Assembly (NCBI GenBank): GCA_028288395.1
Contig: JAQBNV010000271.1
Location: 1 to 6,927, forward strand
Source: Adhaeribacter sp.
Lineage (GTDB): Bacteria > Bacteroidota > Bacteroidia > Cytophagales > Hymenobacteraceae
Direction of reading: 5' to 3'
Length of the DNA stretch: 6,927 nt
This document shows, piece by piece, positions 1 to 5,729 of the stretch. A model generated the notes under the pieces. That model saw only the letters and a program-made list of their open reading frames with translations. It was not told where the DNA came from and did no database searches. The position numbers were made by a program, and so were the translations under genes. How positions within the stretch are numbered: position 1 is the first letter of the stretch; every line of letters begins with the position of its first letter.

Positions 1-1
1 C

Positions 2-481
2 CGGAAAGAATCTGCTACACTAACCAAGAATAATATTCGTTTGAAGGCTATCGGGGATATAGAGTCACTACCCGAAGCTTGCCGGAAGGAATTATCAGAA
101 GCAATAGCACTTACCGAGTCGAACAACCGCATGACCTTGGTGCTGGCGCTAAGTTATAGTGGTCGTTGGGATATAGCCCAGGCCATGAAAGCGATAGGTC
201 AGGATTTGGCAAAGGGCGAGTTAGAACTGAAAGACATTCGGGAAGAAACAATAAGCAAATATTTATCTACCCGCGATATACCAGACCCGGAGTTATTGAT
301 ACGTACGAGTGGCGAGCAACGCATCAGTAACTTTTTATTGTGGCAATTAGCTTACTCAGAATTATATATTACAGACTTATTGTGGCCCGACTTCCGGCGG
401 CAGCATTTTTACGAGGCATTGCTCTCGTACCAGCGCCGGGAAAGAAGATTTGGTAAAATAAGTGAACAACTTACGAAATAA
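2..481 (+). CDS. uppS: Isoprenyl transferase / undecaprenyl diphosphate synthase, 3' part (partial at left edge)
   Basis: This is the C-terminal ~159 residues of a cis-prenyltransferase that condenses isopentenyl diphosphate onto farnesyl diphosphate to make the polyprenyl diphosphate carrier for peptidoglycan and O-antigen sugars. Visible family signatures are RLKAIGD, LALSYSGRWDI (E. coli: NIAANYGGRWDI), the substrate-binding block IRTSGEQRISNFLLWQLAYSE, the segment TDLLWPDF and the terminal RRERRFG. The frame is open to the first base of the window, so the TTG at 41 is an internal Leu codon, not a start. The family is about 250 residues long, so roughly 90 N-terminal residues, including the catalytic Asp and the diphosphate-binding region, lie to the left. 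The gene ends in TAA six bases before bamA, which points to co-transcription. Nothing suggests decay. Identification is secure from conserved motifs. Confidence 0.96.
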   Translation, partial: RKESATLTKNNIRLKAIGDIESLPEACRKELSEAIALTESNNRMTLVLALSYSGRWDIAQAMKAIGQDLAKGELELKDIREETISKYLSTRDIPDPELLIRTSGEQRISNFLLWQLAYSELYITDLLWPDFRRQHFYEALLSYQRRERRFGKISEQLTK

Positions 482-487
482 CGTTAA

Positions 488-3001
488 ATGATTAAAAAAG
501 TTATGTTGCTGTTATTCTTAACAGTAACCGTGCTAACAGCAGAAGCACAAGTAAAGTTAAACCCGACCGGCAATGACGTTCCGTTGGATTACGCCAACCC
601 CAAACGGTACCAAATAGGCGGTATCACTTTTAGTGGCGTTAAATACCTCGATCCGAATACCCTTACTTCTTTAACCGGCCTTAATATTGGTGATCCGGTA
701 ACAGTGCCCGGCGAAGATTTGGGCAAGGCGCTTAACCGGCTATGGGATCAAGGTATTATTGGTGGGGCAGAAGTTTCAATAAGTAAAATTGAAGGTGATA
801 AAATATACCTCGATTTTTTCCTGACGGAAAGACCTCGTTTATCCCGTTTTGTTTTTCAGGGAGTTAAAAAAGGCCAGGAAGACGAACTAACCAAAAAAAT
901 TAGTTTAATCCGCGGCCGGGTGGTAACCGATGCCCTGGTGAATACCACTAAAAATGCGGTGCAAAAATATTATATCGAAAAGGGCTTCCGGAATGTGAAA
1001 GTAAACATCATTCCCCGGCCCGATTCTGTTTTGTCTAACAGTGTGGTCTTAAATATTAATGTAGACCGGGGCGATAAGGTAAAAATAGATGATATAAACT
1101 TTATTGGCAACGAAGCTATTTCGGATAAAAAGCTTCGGAGCAAAATGAAAAACACGAAAGAGAAAAAATTCTATAAGGTACTTACGGCTTCTAAGTTTCA
1201 GCCCGCTAAGTTTGAAGAAGACAAGAAAGCCGTAATAGATTACTATAATTCCCAAGGTTACCGTGATGCCGAAATTATTTCGGATTCGGTGTACTCGGTT
1301 TCGGAAGACCGGCTCGCTGTTATGTTGCGCATTAACGAAGGCCAGAAATATTATTTCCGGAATATTAGCTGGCGGGGCAATTACGTTTACGACGAAAAGC
1401 AACTGGCCAGCGTTCTGGGCATACAACGGGGCGATGCTTACAGCAAAGAATTGCTGGATAAACGATTACAATATAACCCTACCGGCGCCGATGTTTCCTC
1501 GCTTTACATGGACGACGGTTATTTATTCTTCAAGATTGATCCGATTGAAGTGGCTGTAGAAGGTGATTCTATCGATATCGAGATGCGTATTTACGAAGGC
1601 GCGCAGGCCCGGATTAAAGATGTATCTGTTTCGGGTAATTCCAAAACCAGCGATCACGTGGTACTTCGCGAGCTGTATACCATACCGGGGCAAAAATTTA
1701 GCCGGACTAATCTAATTAACTCGCAGCGGGAAATAGCTAGCCTGGGTTATTTTGACCCGGAGCAAATTGGCATGAACCCAATTCCGAACGAAGCGGAAGG
1801 TACCGTAGATATTAAATATTCGGTAGTAGAAAAGCCAAACGATCAGATTACCCTTTCGGGTGGCTGGGGTGGGCCTTACGGTTTAGTGGGTACAGTAGGT
1901 TTGGTGCTGAATAACTTCTCGGCGCGCAAAGCAACCGATTTCCGCAACTGGCGGCCTATTCCGAGCGGCGATGGTCAGCGTCTGGCACTTAATATTCAGG
2001 CCAACGGCTTACGTTACCAGTCTTACTCTTTATCGTTTACTGAGCCTTGGTTAGGTGGCCGCCGCCGCAACTCGTTTAGTGTTGGTGTTAATAAAACAAT
2101 ATCCCGTAGTATAACCGGTGATAACCGCGAGCAGGGAGCCATTATGATCAACGGCGCTAATATTAGCTTAGGGCGTCGTCTTCGTAAACCAGATAATAAT
2201 TTCTCACTATCGCACTCTCTGAGCTATAACCAATATATAACCAGCGGCGATTTTATTAATTATTATCAGTTTGGTACGCCCGACCCAAATACCAATCGGG
2301 TTTCTGCCAATAGTATTTCGTTTATAAATACTTTATCCCGCAGCAGCTTAGACCAGTTAACTTTCCCCAGAAGAGGTTCTGCACTTAGCCTAAGCCTTAA
2401 CATAACGCCGCCTTATTCTAAAATATCCGATAATTTCGATAAGAACAAATGGATAGAGTTTCAGAAATGGATGTTCGATGCTTCCTGGTTTACGCCTTTA
2501 GCTTTCGGCGATAAATTTGTGCTGAATACCCGCGCGCACTTTGGCTTCCTGAATACTTTTAGCGATAAACGCGAAGTGGGTCCTTTTGAACGCTTTAAAT
2601 TAGGCGGTTCCGGTATGGGCGTTGGTAACTTTATAGTAGGTACCGAGTTTGTGGGTTTGCGGGGCTACGAAGACCAGTCCGTTTCGCCGGTAGATCCTAA
2701 AACCGGTCAGAATAATGGGGGTATCGCCTTTACCAAATATGTGGCGGAGATTCGTTACCTGGTGTCGCCAAATCCGGCAGCAACCGTATTTGTACTGGGT
2801 TTTGCCGAAGCCGGTAATAATTTTGCCAGCTACCGCAATTACAATCCGTTTAAACTATACCGGTCAGCCGGGGTGGGTGCCCGGATATTTATGTCGGCTT
2901 TTGGTTTGCTCGGGTTTGATTATGGTATACCTTTTGATCAGTATCCGGGAGCTCAGAAGAAAGGACAGTTCCACTTTATGATAGGCCAGCAAATCAGATA
3001 G
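488..3001 (+). CDS. bamA: Outer membrane protein assembly factor BamA (Omp85 family)
   Basis: Complete 837-residue BamA, the essential insertase of the BAM complex that folds beta-barrel proteins into the outer membrane. Residues 1-20 are a signal peptide (KK, hydrophobic LLLFLTVTVL, cleavage at AEA|Q). Five POTRA domains follow at about 41-116, 117-196, 197-287, 288-373 and 374-450, several showing the typical ending of a glycine-rich turn before a strand (FSGVKYLD, FIGNEAIS, SWRGNYVYD, VSGNSKTSD). The rest, about 455-837, is the 16-strand barrel. The Omp85 signature (V/L)RG(F/Y) is present as LRGY at 724-727, with downstream barrel segments such as FGLLGFDYGIPFD. Length matches the family (E. 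coli 810). The ATG at 488 gives the full signal peptide; there is no Shine-Dalgarno sequence, as is usual in Bacteroidota. It lies 6 bp after uppS and upstream of the Skp-like genes. Oddity: the protein ends IGQQIR, without the usual terminal aromatic residue. Confidence 0.97.
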   Translation: MIKKVMLLLFLTVTVLTAEAQVKLNPTGNDVPLDYANPKRYQIGGITFSGVKYLDPNTLTSLTGLNIGDPVTVPGEDLGKALNRLWDQGIIGGAEVSISKIEGDKIYLDFFLTERPRLSRFVFQGVKKGQEDELTKKISLIRGRVVTDALVNTTKNAVQKYYIEKGFRNVKVNIIPRPDSVLSNSVVLNINVDRGDKVKIDDINFIGNEAISDKKLRSKMKNTKEKKFYKVLTASKFQPAKFEEDKKAVIDYYNSQGYRDAEIISDSVYSVSEDRLAVMLRINEGQKYYFRNISWRGNYVYDEKQLASVLGIQRGDAYSKELLDKRLQYNPTGADVSSLYMDDGYLFFKIDPIEVAVEGDSIDIEMRIYEGAQARIKDVSVSGNSKTSDHVVLRELYTIPGQKFSRTNLINSQREIASLGYFDPEQIGMNPIPNEAEGTVDIKYSVVEKPNDQITLSGGWGGPYGLVGTVGLVLNNFSARKATDFRNWRPIPSGDGQRLALNIQANGLRYQSYSLSFTEPWLGGRRRNSFSVGVNKTISRSITGDNREQGAIMINGANISLGRRLRKPDNNFSLSHSLSYNQYITSGDFINYYQFGTPDPNTNRVSANSISFINTLSRSSLDQLTFPRRGSALSLSLNITPPYSKISDNFDKNKWIEFQKWMFDASWFTPLAFGDKFVLNTRAHFGFLNTFSDKREVGPFERFKLGGSGMGVGNFIVGTEFVGLRGYEDQSVSPVDPKTGQNNGGIAFTKYVAEIRYLVSPNPAATVFVLGFAEAGNNFASYRNYNPFKLYRSAGVGARIFMSAFGLLGFDYGIPFDQYPGAQKKGQFHFMIGQQIR

Positions 3002-3026
3002 CAGGTATTAAAATAAACAACCTGCT
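3000..3026 (+). terminator. Hairpin over the bamA stop codon (weak terminator or attenuator candidate)
   Basis: A 7-bp stem AGCAGGT (3000-3006) pairs with ACCTGCT (3020-3026) around an A/T-rich 13-base loop, and its 5' arm includes the last two bases of the bamA TAG stop. A mixed pyrimidine/T stretch (TTCCGTTTATTTTTG) follows, so it resembles a poor intrinsic terminator. The large loop and interrupted T-tract argue for partial termination or a 3'-end stabilising/processing structure, not a full stop. Read-through into the ompH genes is plausible. Confidence 0.35.
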
Positions 3027-3033
3027 TTCCGTT

Positions 3034-3041
3034 TATTTTTG
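3034..3041 (+). promoter_or_regulatory. Candidate Bacteroidota -7 promoter box upstream of the ompH genes
   Basis: TATTTTTG fits the TAnnTTTG -7 consensus of the Bacteroidota primary sigma factor. No clear TTTG -33 element is seen about 19-21 bases upstream, where A/T-rich sequence of the preceding hairpin loop lies. If used, it would give an ompH leader of over 100 bases containing the hairpin at 3059-3084. The box doubles as the T-stretch after the 3000-3026 hairpin, so the match could be chance. Confidence 0.25.
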
Positions 3042-3058
3042 TGAGGTAGTTTGTGATG

Positions 3059-3084
3059 TCGCAAGAATGGACTGATTATTGCGA
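3059..3084 (+). other. Imperfect stem-loop in the bamA-ompH intergenic region
   Basis: TCGCAA (3059-3064) pairs with TTGCGA (3079-3084); after one G/A mismatch, AAT (3066-3068) pairs with ATT (3075-3077), leaving the hexaloop GGACTG. That makes 9 pairs with one internal mismatch. No T-run follows, so it is not a terminator. It lies 76 bases before the ompH start and could be a leader structure, an mRNA processing site or chance. No known riboswitch or RNA family is recognised. Confidence 0.35.
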
Positions 3085-3160
3085 GATTCAAAATTAAACG
3101 GCGTAAAAGGAACTGATTTGCCTTAGAACTTGCTTTAAAGCTGCGGCAATTTTGGATAAA

Positions 3161-3856
3161 ATGAAAAAGATTGTATTTTTAATGCTGGGCCTGATTATGC
3201 TGGGCCCGGTTTCTTATGCCCAGAAGTTTGGCTACGTTGACTCCGAATTTATTTTGAGTAAAATGCCGGCTTTTTTGGCCGCTCAGAAAGAGGCAGATAA
3301 ACTGGCAGATAACTGGCAAAAAGATATTGAAAACCAATATAAAGAAATAGACAAGCTTTATAAAAGCTACCAGGCCGAGGAAGTTCTTCTAACAGAGGAA
3401 ATGAAGAAAAAGCGGCGGAATGAAATTGCCGCCCAGGAGCAGGAAGTAAAAGAAAGCCAGAAAAGAATATTTGGTTTTGAAGGTCAATTATTCCGGCGGC
3501 GTCAGGAACTGATAAAACCCGTGCAGGATGAGGTGTACGACGCTATTGAAAAAGTTGCGAAGCAAAAACAGTTACAGATAATATTTGATAAATCGAGTGG
3601 CTTGGTAATGTTGTATACCAACCCCGTGCATGATTATACCGAGTATGTATTGGAAGCATTGGGATTAGCTTCGCCGGAGAAGAATACGCCCGGGGCTGAT
3701 AAACCAGTAATAAATGCTGCTGATACACCGGCCACCACTGCTCAACCCGACGATATGGGAGAAGAAAAGGCTACGCAGGCGCAAGGCGGAGCTACTAATA
3801 AAAAGCCTGTAACAGACAAAGCGCAACCTAAAAAAACACAAAACAAAAAAAAGTAA
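3161..3856 (+). CDS. OmpH/Skp-family periplasmic chaperone, first paralogue
   Basis: A 231-residue secreted protein of the OmpH/Skp family, trimeric 'jellyfish' chaperones that hold unfolded outer-membrane proteins in the periplasm and pass them to BAM. Residues 1-20 are a signal peptide (MKKIVFLMLG…VSYA|Q). The mature protein opens with the family strand KFGYVDSEFILSKMP. A long charged coiled-coil hairpin spans about 38-120 (heptad-rich, many K/E/Q), then the second half of the body domain appears as LQIIFDKSSGLVMLYTNP and DYTEYVLEALG (139-168). Residues 171-231 form a low-complexity A/T/P/Q/K tail ending KKTQNKKK, absent from the ~160-residue E. coli Skp. ATG 3161 is chosen because it begins directly with the signal peptide; a TTG nine bases upstream adds only three residues. 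Its location after bamA and 22 bp before a paralogue supports an envelope chaperone role. Its client range cannot be read from sequence. Confidence 0.92.
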   Translation: MKKIVFLMLGLIMLGPVSYAQKFGYVDSEFILSKMPAFLAAQKEADKLADNWQKDIENQYKEIDKLYKSYQAEEVLLTEEMKKKRRNEIAAQEQEVKESQKRIFGFEGQLFRRRQELIKPVQDEVYDAIEKVAKQKQLQIIFDKSSGLVMLYTNPVHDYTEYVLEALGLASPEKNTPGADKPVINAADTPATTAQPDDMGEEKATQAQGGATNKKPVTDKAQPKKTQNKKK

Positions 3857-3878
3857 AACAACCGTAATTATTTAAGCA

Positions 3879-4532
3879 ATGAACAAAATTAAAGTTTTAG
3901 TAGCAGTAGTATCATTAATGGCTGTGAGCATAATATCAAACGCTCAAACCGCTGCTTCTCTTAAAATTGGTTATACCAATGTAGAGTATATTCTGGCGCT
4001 GATGCCGGAAGCCAAAAGAATCGAATCCGACCTGAAAGCCTACAGCACGCAGTTAGAATCGCAGTTGCAGGCCAAATACAAAGATTTTGAAGCAAAAGGA
4101 GAGGCTTACCAAAAAGGTGCTTCCACCATGACGGAAGTTATCCGGGCAGATAAAGAAAAAGAATTAATGAATCTGAGAACCTCGATCGAAGAGTTTCAGA
4201 AGAACGCAGAAGTTTCTTTGCAGAAAAAGCAACAATCTTTATTAGAGCCGGCTTATAAGAAAATGCAACAGGCCATCGACGAAGTTTCTAAAGAAAATGG
4301 TTATACCTATGTGTTTAACTCAGATGCAGGCTATGGCACCAATGCTATTTTATTACATGCACCGGAAGATGGTAATATTTCTGACCTAGTATTAAAGAAA
4401 ATGGGTGTAACCCCCCCGGCTAAAGGTGCTGCTGGTACCCCCACTACTTCTCCGGCTGCTACCAACACCGCACCTAAAAATACTACACCAAGTCTAAACA
4501 ACGCCAAGCCTACTACTAAAAAGAAAAAGTAA
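3879..4532 (+). CDS. OmpH/Skp-family periplasmic chaperone, second paralogue
   Basis: A 217-residue paralogue of the preceding gene, 22 bp downstream in the same direction and almost certainly on the same transcript. It has a signal peptide at 1-22 (MNKIKVLVAV…SNA|Q), the family opening LKIGYTNVEYILALMPEAKRI (29-48, compare KFGYVDSEFILSKMPAF in the first copy), a charged coiled-coil hairpin at about 45-135, and the closing body strand GYTYVFNSDAGYGTNAILLHAPEDGNISDLVLKKMG, given here only to mark residues 141-176. The tail 177-217 is rich in A/T/P/N and ends TTKKKK. The two copies align over their whole core but are clearly diverged, so the duplication is old. Expected role: periplasmic holdase for outer-membrane proteins, perhaps as mixed trimers with its neighbour (inference). 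A strong terminator starts 22 bases after its stop. Confidence 0.92.
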   Translation: MNKIKVLVAVVSLMAVSIISNAQTAASLKIGYTNVEYILALMPEAKRIESDLKAYSTQLESQLQAKYKDFEAKGEAYQKGASTMTEVIRADKEKELMNLRTSIEEFQKNAEVSLQKKQQSLLEPAYKKMQQAIDEVSKENGYTYVFNSDAGYGTNAILLHAPEDGNISDLVLKKMGVTPPAKGAAGTPTTSPAATNTAPKNTTPSLNNAKPTTKKKK

Positions 4533-4554
4533 TATTTAGTTTTATCTTTATCAG

Positions 4555-4590
4555 AAAGCCGATGTGTTTACGCATCGGCTTTTTCTTTTT
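4555..4590 (+). terminator. Intrinsic terminator of the uppS-bamA-ompH cluster
   Basis: AGCCGATGTG (4557-4566) pairs with CGCATCGGCT (4571-4580) over loop TTTA: 10 pairs including one G-U, GC-rich at the base, extended by AA/TT on the outside. A T-rich tract (TTTTCTTTTT) follows immediately. This is a textbook rho-independent terminator on the + strand. It separates the ompH genes from the pseudouridine synthase gene. Confidence 0.92.
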
Positions 4591-4593
4591 TAA

Positions 4594-4601
4594 TAATTTT
4601 G
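4594..4601 (+). promoter_or_regulatory. Candidate -7 promoter box for the pseudouridine synthase gene
   Basis: TAATTTTG matches the Bacteroidota -7 consensus TAnnTTTG, 37 bases before the ATG at 4639 and just after the terminator, where a new promoter would be expected. The -33 TTTG is not clear; only a TTTA within the terminator loop (4567-4570) sits at the long end of the allowed spacing. Placement is the main support. Confidence 0.4.
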
Positions 4602-4638
4602 CTTCTGAATTTCCTGCAGAAGTTACTGTTGTTTTTAT

Positions 4639-5667
4639 ATGGATACAAAAGAGATAGATATTGCTAACGCAGATTCCGACGATTTATACGAACATTACCG
4701 CATTGTAGTAGATAAAGGTCAGGCCCTGCTCCGGATAGATAAGTTTCTGATGGATCGGTTGCCCAACGTTACGCGTAACAAACTGCAAAATGCTATCAAG
4801 GCGGAATCGGTGCAGGTAAATAATGTGCCGGTTAAAGTAAGTTACAAGGTTAAGCCGCAGGATCTGATCACTATAACCTTACCAGATCCGCCCCGAGATA
4901 CTGACATTGTACCGGAGAATATTCCGCTGAATATTATTTACGAAGATGATGAGTTGCTGCTGGTAAATAAGCCGGCCGGCATGGTGGTTCATCCCGCCTA
5001 TAGTAACTGGACCGGGACCCTGGTTAATGCCCTGACCTATTATTTACAAAACCTTCCTACCGCACGCAATGGCGAGGGCCGCCCCGGTCTGGTGCATCGC
5101 ATCGACAAAGATACTTCGGGCTTACTGGTGATAGCTAAAACCGACCTGGCCATGACTTACCTGGCCCGCCAGTTTTACAACCACAGCATTGAACGTACTT
5201 ATTATGCGTTGGTTTGGGGGGTTCCGAAACAAACTACTGGTACCATTACCGGACACGTAGGCCGAAGTATCAAAGATCGCAAAATAATGGCCGTTTATCC
5301 GCAAGGCGATCAAGGGAAGCACGCCGTAACGCATTATAAAGTGCTTAAATCGTTTGGTTATGTCACGCTTCTCCAGTGTAATTTAGAAACGGGCCGGACG
5401 CACCAGATTCGGGCGCACCTTAAATTTATTGGCCATCCGTTATTTGGCGATACTACTTACGGCGGCGGCCACCTGGTTTACGGAAAACAAACAGCCTCTT
5501 ATAAAGCTTTTGTGCAGAATGCCCTGAACTTAATGCCCCGGCAAGCTTTACACGCTAAATCGTTGGGGTTTGTACACCCCTTTACCCGCCAGTTTATGCA
5601 GTTCGATTCCGAGTTACCCGAAGACTTTGTGCAAGTACTAAATAAATGGGAGCTTTACGCTGATTAA
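4639..5667 (+). CDS. rluD: RluA-family (RluD-type) rRNA large-subunit pseudouridine synthase
   Basis: Complete 342-residue enzyme that isomerises uridines to pseudouridine in 23S rRNA; in E. coli RluD acts on helix 69 (positions 1911, 1915, 1917). An S4 RNA-binding domain lies at about 31-80 (LRIDKFLMDRL…RNKLQNAI…VQVNN). The catalytic domain follows, with YEDDELLLVNKPAGMVVHP (101-119), the RluA signature GLVHRIDKDTSGLLV with catalytic Asp at 156, RTYYALVWG (186-194) and the conserved GRTHQIRAHLKFIGHPLFGD (252-271). The C-terminal RQALHAKSLGFVHPF is also typical. S4 domain plus this architecture favours RluD over RluA (which lacks S4), although RluC shares S4, so the exact target site is inferred. 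The ATG at 4639 is the first after an in-frame TGA at 4606-4608; the ~20-residue acidic N-terminal stretch before the S4 domain is normal for Bacteroidota homologues. It is flanked by terminators on both sides and so probably monocistronic. Confidence 0.94.
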   Translation: MDTKEIDIANADSDDLYEHYRIVVDKGQALLRIDKFLMDRLPNVTRNKLQNAIKAESVQVNNVPVKVSYKVKPQDLITITLPDPPRDTDIVPENIPLNIIYEDDELLLVNKPAGMVVHPAYSNWTGTLVNALTYYLQNLPTARNGEGRPGLVHRIDKDTSGLLVIAKTDLAMTYLARQFYNHSIERTYYALVWGVPKQTTGTITGHVGRSIKDRKIMAVYPQGDQGKHAVTHYKVLKSFGYVTLLQCNLETGRTHQIRAHLKFIGHPLFGDTTYGGGHLVYGKQTASYKAFVQNALNLMPRQALHAKSLGFVHPFTRQFMQFDSELPEDFVQVLNKWELYAD

Positions 5668-5680
5668 AATTTTAGGCAAA

Positions 5681-5716
5681 AAAAAGGGGCTGCTTTCCGG
5701 AAAGCAGCCCCTTTTT
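5681..5716. terminator. Bidirectional intrinsic terminator (perfect 36-bp palindrome)
   Basis: Bases 5681-5698 are the exact reverse complement of 5699-5716: A5-GGGG-CTGCTTTCC against GGAAAGCAG-CCCC-T5. In RNA it folds to a 16-bp stem with loop CCGG, GC-rich at its core. A run of T follows on the + strand (5712-5716), and eight A (5678-5685) provide the U-tract on the minus strand. It lies between the 3' ends of two convergent genes, 13 bases after the rluD stop and 13 before the stop of the TPR gene, and can end both transcripts. Confidence 0.94.
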
Positions 5717-5729
5717 AATTAAAGGTTAT

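Noticed and set aside
41..481. TTG at 41 as the start of a 146-residue protein
   Set aside because: The frame is open to base 2 and the upstream residues (…TKNNIRLKAIGD) match the isoprenyl transferase family, so the TTG is an internal Leu codon of a gene cut by the window edge.
970..1559. Overlapping open frames on both strands inside bamA (61, 125 and 98 residues)
   Set aside because: They lie entirely within the securely identified bamA, have no recognisable domains or start context and show compositions expected of alternate-frame reading.
2715..2981. 88-residue frame within the bamA barrel region
   Set aside because: Alternate-frame shadow of conserved barrel strands; no family resemblance.
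3152..3160. TTG start for the first ompH gene, giving MDKMKKIV…
   Set aside because: ATG 3161 opens directly on a standard MKK-type signal peptide; the TTG adds an acidic residue before it with no supporting signal.
3543..3728. Minus-strand 61-residue frame opposite the first ompH gene
   Set aside because: Antisense shadow of the chaperone gene, with no family resemblance or start signal.
3845..3852. Run of eight A near the end of the first ompH gene, as a possible programmed slippage site
   Set aside because: A shift in either direction only replaces the final residues and meets a stop within a few codons, before the next gene; the A-run is explained by the Lys-rich tail. No stimulatory structure is evident.
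5122..5334. Minus-strand 70-residue frame opposite rluD
   Set aside because: Antisense shadow covering the catalytic region of a well-conserved enzyme.
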